Assembly (NCBI GenBank): GCA_016742175.1
Contig: JACVCH010000006.1
Span: forward strand, 1 to 64,000
From: Rhizobiaceae bacterium
GTDB taxonomy: Bacteria > Pseudomonadota > Alphaproteobacteria > Rhizobiales > Rhizobiaceae
Length of the DNA: 64,000 nucleotides
Direction of reading: 5' to 3'
Under the pieces are notes generated by a model that had not been told where the DNA came from, did not search any database, and saw nothing but the letters and a program-made list of their open reading frames with translations. Made by a program: the position numbers and the translations under genes. Below are positions 26,291 through 34,422 of the stretch, one piece after another (position 1 is the first letter of the stretch; the number at the start of each line of letters is the position of its first letter).

Positions 26291-29200
26291 ATGGAATTGA
26301 GTGTCGGCGCATTCGTGCGCCTTAGAACTGATCCGACGCGCGCCGGAATTCTGCAGGACGGGGAACGCTCTCGGGCGGGCAGCCGAATGCTGCCTGTCCA
26401 GTTTCCTGATGGCGGGCTTGCCTGGCTTCCGCAATCGGCCTTGGAAGTGGTGCCGCAAGCGCCTGCATCGATAACGCGGCGATTTGAGGAGGGACGTTTT
26501 GCTGACCCGGAATGGTTGCGGAGAACGTTGGCCCGACTGCGTGTGACAGGGCGTCTGAGCGATGTCGTCTACAGCATGGAGGCCACTGACACGAACTTCT
26601 ACGCGTTTCAGTTCAAGCCGGTCCTCAAGCTCCTCAACTCGCCCACGGATGGCCTGCTGATTGCCGATGAGGTGGGCCTCGGAAAGACGATCGAGGCGGG
26701 ACTCATCTGGACTGAACTGCGGGCCCGTTTTCAGAGCAACCGTCTCCTTGTGCTCTGCCCCAAGACCCTTTGCGAGAAATGGCGCTCAGAGCTGTTTAGG
26801 CGTTTCGGGGTTGATGCCCGGATCGTTGATGCGAGCGAATTGTTCGACCTTCTTTTCACGTCAGATGGGACAGGTCCCGGTTTCGCGGCCATTGCAAGCA
26901 TGCAGTCCCTACGGCCGCCGCGTGGCTGGAGCGACGAAGAAGAAGAGGATCGAAACGAGATCGTCAGTCCCCGACAGAAGCTGGCCCGCTTCCTCGACGA
27001 GGCCGCCGAAGGAGAGCCCCTGCTCGATCTCCTGATCATCGACGAAGCGCATCACATGCGGAACCCGGAGACGCTGCTGCACGGGCTGGCGCGGCTGTTA
27101 AACGCAGTTGCATCCCATCGGGTCTTTCTGTCTGCCACGCCCATCCATCTTCGAAACCGCGACCTTCATTCCCTCTTGCGTCTGATTGATCCCGACACGT
27201 TCGAATACGAGCAGACGATTGAAGAGCTGATTGAACTCAATGCGCCGATCGTGGAGGCGCGCGACCTGCTGCTCAAGCCCGAGATCCCCGTGGAGGACAT
27301 TCTCGAACGCCTGAATCTGGCAGGTCAGTATGATCTCCTTGCCGACAGTTCTTCCCTGCGGCTGATACGAGAAGAACTGCAGAAGGCGACGCTTGACTCA
27401 GGCAGGCGGGCTGACCTCGCTGCCCGGCTCGAGCACGTGAATCAGTTGGCGAACTATGTGACCCGAACGCGACGCCGCGATGTCGAGGAATTCCGCGTGC
27501 GCCGGGACCCGAAGGCGCCTTCGCTGGCTATGCATCCCGACGAGAAGGAATTCTACGACGCAATTACCGAAGCTGTCCGTCAATACGCGATCGAGCAAGA
27601 TACGAGCGAAGGATTCCTTCTGTCCATGCCACAGAGGCTTCTCACCTCGAGTCCTGCAGCCGCATCGCGTTATTGGTCAAACTCGGCAGGACGTGATTCC
27701 CTGCTCACAGGCGACGACGATTACGAACTGGAAGACATCGAGGCCATAGCCGACGGCAGCAGCACCGACGCGAGGCCGCTAGTTTCGCGCTTGGCGGCAC
27801 TTGCCCGGCGGATGAACCTCACCGATCGGCTTGTGTCTTGTGATAGCAAATATCAGCTACTCCTCGTTCAGCTGCGACAGGTATGGCGGGAGGAGCCGGA
27901 TGCAAAAGTGATCGTATTCTCCAGCTTCAAGCCAACCTTGAACTATCTTCGCGAGCGACTTCTTCGCGATGTCGGCGCGGGGTCCTGCGAGCTGCTGCAT
28001 GGAAGCATCCGGGAACCGAGAGACCTCGTCCTTCAGAGGTTCCGCGACAACGAATCGAGGAAGGTGCTGCTTTCATCAGAGGTGGGAAGCGAGGGCGTCG
28101 ATCTGCAGTTCTGTTGGGTCGTCGTGAACTACGATCTTCCATGGAACCCGATGCGCCTCGAGCAACGGATTGGACGTGTTGATCGACTCGGGCAGCAGAA
28201 GGAAATGGTCGTCGTCCTTAACCTGCTCTTCGAGGGAACGATTGACCAGCGGATATATGACCGACTCTACATGCGCTTGGGGCTGGGCCAGAAAGCATTG
28301 GGTGAATTTGAGGCGGTTCTGGGCCAGCCCATCCGGGACATGACCCGAAAGCTGGTCGACCCGCGATTGTCGGAAGCCCAGAAGGCCGAAGCTATCGAGC
28401 AGGCAGCGCAGGCACTCGAGGTTCTGAAGAAGCACGAGGATGAGCTGGAGGAGCAAGCCGGATCATTGATGCGGCATGGAGACTACATTCTCCAGAGCAT
28501 TACCGAGAGCCGAAGGCTGCATCGGTGGCTGAGCGGAGACGATATTCTCGTCTACGTCCGGGACAGGCTGCACCGTTCCTATCCAGGGTGCGCGATAGAT
28601 ACGAGTCCTCCAGGTTCGGATACCTACAGGATTCGGCTCTCGCCAGGAGCCACGGAAGCATTTGCCGCCTTTCTCGGCCGCCGCGGGCTTCGGGGCACAA
28701 CTCGACTTCTGAACGGCAATGACCAGCAGCGTTATCGGTTCGATGCGTCGGTAGTGAAAGGCAACACTCATGTGGAGGGCATCTCCCAGATGCATCCCCT
28801 GGTTCGCTTCGCCGCTTATCTCGATTCCTTGGACAAGTTCGAACAGCCGCAGCCGGTGGTAGCTAGACTGGATTTAAGGGAAACAGCCGAGTCGCTTCGT
28901 AAGGGGCTCTACGTAATTGGAATCCGACGCTGGTACGCCAACACGGGCGATGGGAGCGTCGCCGGTAGCACGCGGATCGCGTATTCGGGGGGCGAAGTGA
29001 CAACCGCGACGCTTCTTTCTCCGGAGCAAGCTGAGCGCGTCGCTTCCGCTGCTGCATCGGCTGGGCGGTTGATTCCCAACATCGCCAGCGACCCACGTTT
29101 CTCAAAAGCCGCGGAGGTATTGCGCACGGTGGTGCTCGAGGATCTGGACGTTCGGTTCGATGAGTTCGAGGAGCAGATGAGGGCACAAGTGGAGGATCGC

Positions 29201-29476
29201 GTCCGGATCCGCAGACGTGCGCTCGAGCGCCATCGCGACGCGAAGGCGCAGAGCTTGATGAGAATTCGTGACCATCATCTGGATCGCGCTAGCTATCACG
29301 AAAGACGTGGCGAAGGGAAGGAAGCACGTCAGCGACGGTCCTTGGCGGAGGCTACAGAGGGCAAACTTCGCAGGCTCGATGAGAGTTGCAGTCGTCGGTT
29401 GGCAGAGATCGATGCCTTGGGTGAAGTCGTACCAGAGGTAAGCGACGTGTCGGTGCTGCTCGTTGAAATTGGATGA
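26291..29476 (+). CDS. Second SNF2-family helicase (RapA/HepA-like)
   Basis: A 1061-residue motor protein. The N-terminal barrel-like segment (GAFVRLRTDPTRAGILQDG) is followed by Walker A DEVGLGKT (about residues 127-134), DEAH (about 252) with the insert FLSATPIHLRNRDLH, and motif VI RLEQRIGRVDRLGQ (about 622-635). The C-terminal part is helical and charged. It is not a close copy of the SNF2 protein at 14308. GGAG lies upstream of ATG 26291 after a 70-base AT-rich gap. It is followed by an Hsp70-like ATPase gene that starts 14 bases after its stop, so the two probably act together. Confidence 0.9.
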   Translation: MELSVGAFVRLRTDPTRAGILQDGERSRAGSRMLPVQFPDGGLAWLPQSALEVVPQAPASITRRFEEGRFADPEWLRRTLARLRVTGRLSDVVYSMEATDTNFYAFQFKPVLKLLNSPTDGLLIADEVGLGKTIEAGLIWTELRARFQSNRLLVLCPKTLCEKWRSELFRRFGVDARIVDASELFDLLFTSDGTGPGFAAIASMQSLRPPRGWSDEEEEDRNEIVSPRQKLARFLDEAAEGEPLLDLLIIDEAHHMRNPETLLHGLARLLNAVASHRVFLSATPIHLRNRDLHSLLRLIDPDTFEYEQTIEELIELNAPIVEARDLLLKPEIPVEDILERLNLAGQYDLLADSSSLRLIREELQKATLDSGRRADLAARLEHVNQLANYVTRTRRRDVEEFRVRRDPKAPSLAMHPDEKEFYDAITEAVRQYAIEQDTSEGFLLSMPQRLLTSSPAAASRYWSNSAGRDSLLTGDDDYELEDIEAIADGSSTDARPLVSRLAALARRMNLTDRLVSCDSKYQLLLVQLRQVWREEPDAKVIVFSSFKPTLNYLRERLLRDVGAGSCELLHGSIREPRDLVLQRFRDNESRKVLLSSEVGSEGVDLQFCWVVVNYDLPWNPMRLEQRIGRVDRLGQQKEMVVVLNLLFEGTIDQRIYDRLYMRLGLGQKALGEFEAVLGQPIRDMTRKLVDPRLSEAQKAEAIEQAAQALEVLKKHEDELEEQAGSLMRHGDYILQSITESRRLHRWLSGDDILVYVRDRLHRSYPGCAIDTSPPGSDTYRIRLSPGATEAFAAFLGRRGLRGTTRLLNGNDQQRYRFDASVVKGNTHVEGISQMHPLVRFAAYLDSLDKFEQPQPVVARLDLRETAESLRKGLYVIGIRRWYANTGDGSVAGSTRIAYSGGEVTTATLLSPEQAERVASAAASAGRLIPNIASDPRFSKAAEVLRTVVLEDLDVRFDEFEEQMRAQVEDRVRIRRRALERHRDAKAQSLMRIRDHHLDRASYHERRGEGKEARQRRSLAEATEGKLRRLDESCSRRLAEIDALGEVVPEVSDVSVLLVEIG

Positions 29477-29489
29477 GGGGGAGAATGCC

Positions 29490-31238
29490 GTGAGGGGAAG
29501 GAATCGGAGTGGGGGAAGAGGACGGGCAACTCTTGGCGACGCGCTGTCCTCAAACACGGCCGACAAGCTGCTGCGGCTGCGGTCGCAGCTCGAAACAAAG
29601 GCCGCAAAAACGGTCCAGCGGCAGCTGGAAACGGCCACTTCCTACAAGAAGCAACGAGCTCGCGTCGCAGTGTCGAGTCCCAAGCGGCCGTGCACACCTA
29701 CCAACGCTCGAGATCCATACAAGCCCACGCCGCCCGTTCCGGTCGAAAAGCCGAAAGCAAGAGGCTACAGTCTTGTGAAACCCAGGGTGACCATCAGCAG
29801 CCCGAGCGCCGATAGGCCGATCATATCCAAAAGTAGGAAAGCGACAGCAGAGGCGCCCGCATCCCAGAGGGTTCAGTTCACGTGGTGGGAATTGCCGCTG
29901 GAAGCATCTGTTCGGGAGCGGCCAGCGGTTTCGATCTCCCCGGTGGACAAAGCGAAATACGAACGAATCCTTGCAAGTGGTGGCGAGGAACAAGAGTCGG
30001 ATCTTTCCGAGCTCTTCGCGGTCATAGGACTCGATTTCGGAACGAGTTCCACCAAGATCATTGTACGCTTTCCCTATGAAGCAGGACAGCCGACGGTCGC
30101 CATTCCGGCCCCGCGTCATTCGTTAAGCGATGGAGACGGTTATCTGTGGCAGACCGTTCTCTGGCTGAGAGAGAGTGGTGAGTTCGTATCTTGGCCCGAA
30201 AAGGACGCCAAGGTGCTGCACTCGCTGAAACAGGGGATCATGGGGCCGGGCGCGACCCAGCCGTGCATTGGCGGTACCTATCGCGGGTTGGAGATCACGC
30301 GAAAGGACGCGGCGACGGCATACCTTGCGTACGTGATACGTTACGTGCGCGGCTGGCTGAGGACGAGTCGCCCAGCTCTGTTTCGCGGCAGATTTACCCG
30401 ATGGCTGCTCAATCTGGGATTGCCTGCAGAGAATGCGGACAACAGTGTCTTGAGCAGTACCTACCGACAGGTTGCTGCGGCTGCGCTCTTGTGCGCCAAC
30501 TACGATGGACCGGTCGACGTCGAAACCACCTATATCTTCCTTCTCGACGAAAAAGTGCGGGCAGCCGCACAGTCAATAGAGGAAGCACTCGAGCTTGGTA
30601 TCGGTGTCATACCGGAAACCGTGGCCGAAGCAGTCGGTTTTGCCAAGTCGAACATGTCCGCTCCAGACCTTTACCTCATGGTCGATGTAGGCGCGACAAC
30701 CCTTGATGTCTGCACATTCCGATTGCATCGGTGGAACCAGGGAGAGGACCAGTACGCATTGCAGAATGGAATGGTCCGACCGCTTGGCGTCGATGCCATG
30801 CACTGGTTCCTCGGGGCGGGTAGAGATGAATCTGGTTTCCGAGCCCAATGTGAGAGGAGCATCCGAGAGGTTGTTTGGACCACCAGGAAGGACAAGGATC
30901 GGAATGCGCGATGCTGGCAAGCGGGCAACGACCTGCCAGTCTTTCTCGTTGGTGGAGGCGCACAGAATGCGGTCCATCGATCTATAGTCGCAGAGCTTTC
31001 GCCTTGGCTCCGTCAGAACACCGGCAATGAGGGTATTAAGCTTCTCGAGGTGCCAGCGCCAAGAGGGATAGACTGTCCGATACCTCTGGCTGCATTCGGC
31101 CGCATGGCCGTAGCCTGGGGGCTCAGCTACCCGGAAGACGAACTCGGCACCATCTTGCCGCTGTCCAAGAGCGAGGATGTGCCGCCTCTTTTGGAAAGCA
31201 GCTGGTCCGACAGCTTCGTCTCGAAGGAGCAGGTCTGA
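29490..31238 (+). CDS. Hsp70/actin-fold ATPase partner of the SNF2 helicase
   Basis: A 582-residue protein with a disordered, basic, Pro/Ser-rich N-terminus (about 150 residues) and an actin-like ATPase core: phosphate-1 GLDFGTSSTK (about 181-190), phosphate-2 VDVGATTLDV (about 398-407) and an adenosine motif LVGGGAQNAV (about 486-495). There is no Hsp70 substrate-binding domain, so the protein ends soon after the ATPase fold. Start GTG 29490 is chosen because GGGGGAG lies upstream; an in-frame TTG at 29463 would overlap the helicase gene. The pairing with SNF2 suggests a switch or loader for the helicase, which is inference. Confidence 0.85.
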   Translation: MRGRNRSGGRGRATLGDALSSNTADKLLRLRSQLETKAAKTVQRQLETATSYKKQRARVAVSSPKRPCTPTNARDPYKPTPPVPVEKPKARGYSLVKPRVTISSPSADRPIISKSRKATAEAPASQRVQFTWWELPLEASVRERPAVSISPVDKAKYERILASGGEEQESDLSELFAVIGLDFGTSSTKIIVRFPYEAGQPTVAIPAPRHSLSDGDGYLWQTVLWLRESGEFVSWPEKDAKVLHSLKQGIMGPGATQPCIGGTYRGLEITRKDAATAYLAYVIRYVRGWLRTSRPALFRGRFTRWLLNLGLPAENADNSVLSSTYRQVAAAALLCANYDGPVDVETTYIFLLDEKVRAAAQSIEEALELGIGVIPETVAEAVGFAKSNMSAPDLYLMVDVGATTLDVCTFRLHRWNQGEDQYALQNGMVRPLGVDAMHWFLGAGRDESGFRAQCERSIREVVWTTRKDKDRNARCWQAGNDLPVFLVGGGAQNAVHRSIVAELSPWLRQNTGNEGIKLLEVPAPRGIDCPIPLAAFGRMAVAWGLSYPEDELGTILPLSKSEDVPPLLESSWSDSFVSKEQV

Positions 31239-31239
31239 A

Positions 31240-31392
31240 ATGTCGCGTAATTTCAGGAACTCGTGGTCTTCCACGAGCCCTTGGTACCTGCGCTTTCTGA
31301 GGCACGGACGGCTTTTTAGAGCACTGGTGACAACGCATGTTCCCGACTGGCGGTATTACGATGCCATCCGGCGGCGCATGGCGATCCCTTGA
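31240..31392 (+). CDS. 50-residue basic protein closing the SNF2-Hsp70 operon
   Basis: Starts one base after the stop of the ATPase gene, with AAGGAG upstream inside that gene. The peptide is rich in Arg, Trp and Tyr (SSTSPWYLRFLRHGRLFRAL, then DWRYYDAIRRRM). No known domain. Tight spacing and a good ribosome binding site make it a likely gene. It could be a small cofactor or toxin-like component, but nothing beyond position supports this. Confidence 0.6.
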   Translation: MSRNFRNSWSSTSPWYLRFLRHGRLFRALVTTHVPDWRYYDAIRRRMAIP

Positions 31393-31412
31393 AGGCGTAC
31401 GCCTTGCAGGAA

Positions 31413-31565
31413 TCACATCAGTTTAGATTCTTTCCGTGCGAAAACGAAGTCTGCCACTTCATATTCAACCACCAAATTCGATGCACCCTTAGCTGGGCGA
31501 GCGTATTTTATCTTTATTTCCCAAAAGCTTGCGTGGTTCGCATCTCTGTCAGATGTGGTGCACCA
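31413..31565 (-). pseudogene. Stranded C-terminal segment of the serine recombinase
   Basis: Read on the minus strand from the att core (TGGTGC, Trp-Cys) the frame gives TTSDRDANHASFWEIKIKYA and continues to ...FVFARKESKLM and a stop at 31413. It is in the same frame as the recombinase at its copy of the core (2231-2236). Joining the two island ends in a circle would therefore produce a 620-residue recombinase with this tail. In the integrated state this piece has no recombinase start codon and is cut off from its gene. Confidence 0.78.
31533..31565 (-). repeat. Right attachment junction (attR) of the island
   Basis: On the minus strand: TGGTGCACCACATCTGACAG followed by AGATGCGAACCAC. It ends in the GCACCA core (31560-31565) identical to the tRNA-Thr 3' end. 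The arm is the inverted partner of 2231-2262 with 15 of 16 matches over ACAGAG(A/G)TGCGAACCA. Phage sequence resumes at 31566. Confidence 0.82.
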
Positions 31566-31678
31566 ATCCAAACCCCGGCCGCCTCTCAACGATGCGCACC
31601 GTCCAGCCATGAGCACATGGCGATCCGCCTAGCTAGCGGGCGTGGGGTATCTAGTCATCGCTATCCCGGAGCCCCACC

Positions 31679-31762
31679 ATGCAGCGTCTCATCGACCGCA
31701 TCCGCGCCATCATCGGCGACTGGTACTTCCGCACCGGCGGCTGGTATGGCGCGCCAGCGTGA
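31679..31762 (+). CDS. 27-residue phage peptide before HNH gene
   Basis: Short peptide MQRLIDRIRAIIGDWYFRTG plus seven residues, with GGAG eight bases upstream of ATG 31679. It overlaps the start of the HNH gene by 17 bases, so its main job may be translational coupling. The amphipathic helix-like sequence could also be functional. Too short for a family assignment. Confidence 0.45.
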   Translation: MQRLIDRIRAIIGDWYFRTGGWYGAPA

Positions 31763-32054
31763 CGCCCGGTCCGAGAGGGCAGCCGAGTACCGGCGTCTCT
31801 ACCGCACTGCCCGCTGGCGCCGTCTCCGCGAAGCTAAGCTGTCGCAAGACCCCCTTTGTGAGTGGTGCCTCGAGCAGGAGATCGTGACCGAGGCGACAGA
31901 GGTCCACCACGTCACGCCGCACAGGGGCGACGAGGAGTTGTTCTGGTCTGGCCCGTTCGTCGCGACATGCAAGTCATGCCACGCCCGACGAGGACAGCTA
32001 GAGGACCACGGCAAGACGGTCGTGCGGTTCGGGGCTGATGGGTGGCCCCTCTAG
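31746..32054 (+). CDS. Phage HNH endonuclease next to terminase
   Basis: A 102-residue nuclease with two zinc cysteine pairs (CEWC near residue 38, CKSCH near 75) around the HNH core (VHHVTPHRG, about 53-61). HNH proteins beside the terminase genes are common in HK97-type phages, where they assist DNA cleavage during packaging. It lies about 110 bases upstream of the small terminase gene. Start ATG 31746 is supported by length and coupling to the small upstream peptide. Confidence 0.87.
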   Translation: MARQRDARSERAAEYRRLYRTARWRRLREAKLSQDPLCEWCLEQEIVTEATEVHHVTPHRGDEELFWSGPFVATCKSCHARRGQLEDHGKTVVRFGADGWPL

Positions 32055-32163
32055 GGAGGGGTGCCTAAGGTCTCGTCGGGCGCCGTTTCCGGAGGACCGG
32101 TTGGGGCCAAGAACGCACGCATCTGCAATTCAAAATATGATCCCTCGATGAGGAGAAAATGCC

Positions 32164-32550
32164 ATGGCGAGGCCGAGAACGCCCCTTGCTAAGGCAAAAG
32201 CCGAAGGGCGTGAAAAAATGAATGCCGGTCGCTTCAAAGACCGAAGCGAGCCCGGCGCAAAAGGGCCACTGGGCAGGCCGCCAACATGGATGAAAGACAC
32301 GGACGATTGCAAGGCGAAGTCAGCTTGGCTGCTGTTCGACCGGGAAATTCCGTGGCTCACTGAATCTCACCGCATCCTGGTTGGTATGGCCTCGATGGTT
32401 CAGGGGGCAATCATGGCCGGGCAGGATGTCGGTGTCCAACGGATGAACTTCCTGCGCCAGATACTTGGCCAGATGGGCGCCACCCCCGCCGACGCCAGCA
32501 AGATTACGGTGCCAGATGACGGCGAGGAAAAAGACGATCTCCTCGACTGA
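32164..32550 (+). CDS. Phage terminase small subunit
   Basis: A 128-residue DNA-recognition subunit of the packaging motor. GAGGAG precedes ATG 32164. The N-terminus is basic (MARPRTPLAKAKAEGREKM) and followed by GPLGRPPTWM and a helical core, resembling P27-type small terminases. Its 3' end overlaps the large subunit by 35 bases. The identification rests on position directly before TerL as much as on sequence. Confidence 0.8.
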   Translation: MARPRTPLAKAKAEGREKMNAGRFKDRSEPGAKGPLGRPPTWMKDTDDCKAKSAWLLFDREIPWLTESHRILVGMASMVQGAIMAGQDVGVQRMNFLRQILGQMGATPADASKITVPDDGEEKDDLLD

Positions 32551-34411
32551 GGAGGGACCGGCGCTTGCACGCGTTAACGCCTATGCGAGATCAGTGCTTT
32601 CCGGTGAGGAGATTGCCGGCCCCCACGTCCGGAATGCCTGCCGGCGGCACCTCGATGATCTTCAGCACGGTGCTGATCGCGGCTTGCGTTTCGATGATGA
32701 TGCCGCCCGCCGAGTGTTCCGGTTCTTCGAAGAGCGCCTGAAGCTCAGCGAGGGCCAGTTCGAAGGCCGGCCGTTCAAACTCCATCCTTCTCAGGCGTTC
32801 AAGCTCGGGTCGCTCTTTGGGTGGCTGCGTGCCGACGGCTCGCGCCGATTTCGACGTGCCTACATCGAGGAGGGCAAAGGCAACGGCAAATCCCCCTTTG
32901 CGGGAGGAGTTGGATTGTATGGCCTGACTGCCGACAAGGAGGCGGGTGCACAGATCTACGCCGCAGCCGCCAAGAAAGAACAGGCCGGCATTCTGTTTCA
33001 GGATGCCGTAAAGATGGTTCGCGCCGCGCCAGCGCTCTCTGAGCGGCTGAAGTTCAGCGGCGGTGTCGGGCGCGAATTCAACATCGCGCACCATCGATCA
33101 GGCTCGTTCTTTCGGCCGATCTCAAAGGATAGTGGAAAGTCTGGCTCCGGTCCGCGGCCCCATTTCGCCCTCTGCGATGAGGTGCACGAACACCCCGACC
33201 GATCCACGATGGAGATGCTCGAACGCGGCTTCAAATTCCGGCGGCAGCCTCTTCTGCTGATGATCACGAACTCCGGTTCGGACAGGAACAGCATCTGCTG
33301 GGAAGAGCACGAGCATGCGGTCAAGGTAGCCGCAGGCACGTTGACGCCGGATGATGATTTTTCCTATGTCGGCGAAGTCATCGACGACAGCACTTTCGCT
33401 TGGGTGTGCGCGCTCGACCGTGACGATGATCCCCTTGAGGATCCGTCGTGCTGGCCAAAAGCGAACCCTCTGCTCGGCACCATTCTGACCCACGAGTATC
33501 TTGCGGGCGTTGTGAACCAGGCCAAGCAGATGCCTGGAAAGCTGAACGGTATTCTCCGGCTGCACTTCTGTCGCTGGACGGACGCTGACAAGGCGTGGAT
33601 GCCGCGCGAAACGGTCGAAAGCGTAATGGCTGACTTCGACCCGGAGGAGTACCCCGACGAAACGCCGGTCTACTTGGGCGTTGATCTTTCCGCATCGCGC
33701 GACATGACGGTAATGGCTGCTGTTGTCCCCACGGGAATGATGGACATCAGACGCGAGGACGGTTCAACGGTGTCGTTGCCGACCTTTGATGCGTGGGTCG
33801 AGGCGTGGACGCCGGGTGATACGCTGCAGGCCCGAGCGACTGCCGACAAGGCACCTTATGAGATATGGGTGCGCGACGGCTGGCTCAATGCTCCGGCGGG
33901 ACAGCGTATCCGTTATGACTTTGTGGCCGCTCGGGTGCAACAAATTGACGAGCGGTTCCGCATCCAGGCGATAGCCTACGATCGATACGCCTACGACAAG
34001 TTCCGCGAGGAAGTCGAGGCAATCGGCATCGTGGTGCAGCACGTGGCGCATCCGCAAGGCGGCAAGGTCCGATCGAAGCCAGAGCCGGAAAAAGTCGATG
34101 CCGCAAAGGCGGCCGGATTGCCGCCGCCGCAAGGTTTGTGGATGCCCGGATCAGTGTCCGCATTCGAAGACATGATCATAGATGGCCGTATTCGCTTGCG
34201 GCAAAGCCCGCTGCTTATGACCGCTCTTATGGGCGCGACCTTTGATCGAGACCCCCAGGACAACCGTTGGTTTGTGAAGACCAAAGCTTCAGTTCGGATC
34301 GACGCTGCCGTCGCTCTGACGATGGCAGTTGGTGCTGCAGTCGACGGGCCTGTTGAGAGCACCGCGCCCGCTTCCCCTTGGGATGACCCTGACTTTTCGC
34401 TCGTACAGTAA
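32516..34411 (+). CDS. Phage terminase large subunit
   Basis: A 631-residue packaging ATPase-nuclease. The ATPase region has EEGKGNGKSPFAGG (about residues 120-133, Walker A-like), and the C-terminal nuclease region has YLGVDLSASRDMT (about 385-397), whose aspartates are typical RNase H-fold metal ligands. Length and layout match HK97/P27-type TerL. Start ATG 32516 lies inside the small subunit gene; earlier in-frame codons have no support. Followed 11 bases later by the portal gene. Confidence 0.93.
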   Translation: MTARKKTISSTEEGPALARVNAYARSVLSGEEIAGPHVRNACRRHLDDLQHGADRGLRFDDDAARRVFRFFEERLKLSEGQFEGRPFKLHPSQAFKLGSLFGWLRADGSRRFRRAYIEEGKGNGKSPFAGGVGLYGLTADKEAGAQIYAAAAKKEQAGILFQDAVKMVRAAPALSERLKFSGGVGREFNIAHHRSGSFFRPISKDSGKSGSGPRPHFALCDEVHEHPDRSTMEMLERGFKFRRQPLLLMITNSGSDRNSICWEEHEHAVKVAAGTLTPDDDFSYVGEVIDDSTFAWVCALDRDDDPLEDPSCWPKANPLLGTILTHEYLAGVVNQAKQMPGKLNGILRLHFCRWTDADKAWMPRETVESVMADFDPEEYPDETPVYLGVDLSASRDMTVMAAVVPTGMMDIRREDGSTVSLPTFDAWVEAWTPGDTLQARATADKAPYEIWVRDGWLNAPAGQRIRYDFVAARVQQIDERFRIQAIAYDRYAYDKFREEVEAIGIVVQHVAHPQGGKVRSKPEPEKVDAAKAAGLPPPQGLWMPGSVSAFEDMIIDGRIRLRQSPLLMTALMGATFDRDPQDNRWFVKTKASVRIDAAVALTMAVGAAVDGPVESTAPASPWDDPDFSLVQ

Positions 34412-34422
34412 CGGAGGCCCGC

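Larger units (their letters stand above)
2231..31565. mobile_element. 29.3-kb serine-integrase island carrying defence genes, inserted in tRNA-Thr
   Basis: Both ends carry GCACCA (2231-2236 and 31560-31565), which is also the 3' end of the tRNA-Thr. Just inside each copy lies an arm related to the other in inverted orientation: ACAGAGGTGCGAACCA at 2244-2259 and, on the opposite strand, ACAGAGATGCGAACCA at the right end. Serine integrase attP sites are imperfect palindromes, so integration should leave such arms at the two ends. A large serine recombinase is the first gene inside the left end. Removing the island would join tRNA-Thr directly to the phage HNH/terminase region. The content is a set of putative restriction and defence operons. 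Confidence 0.85.
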
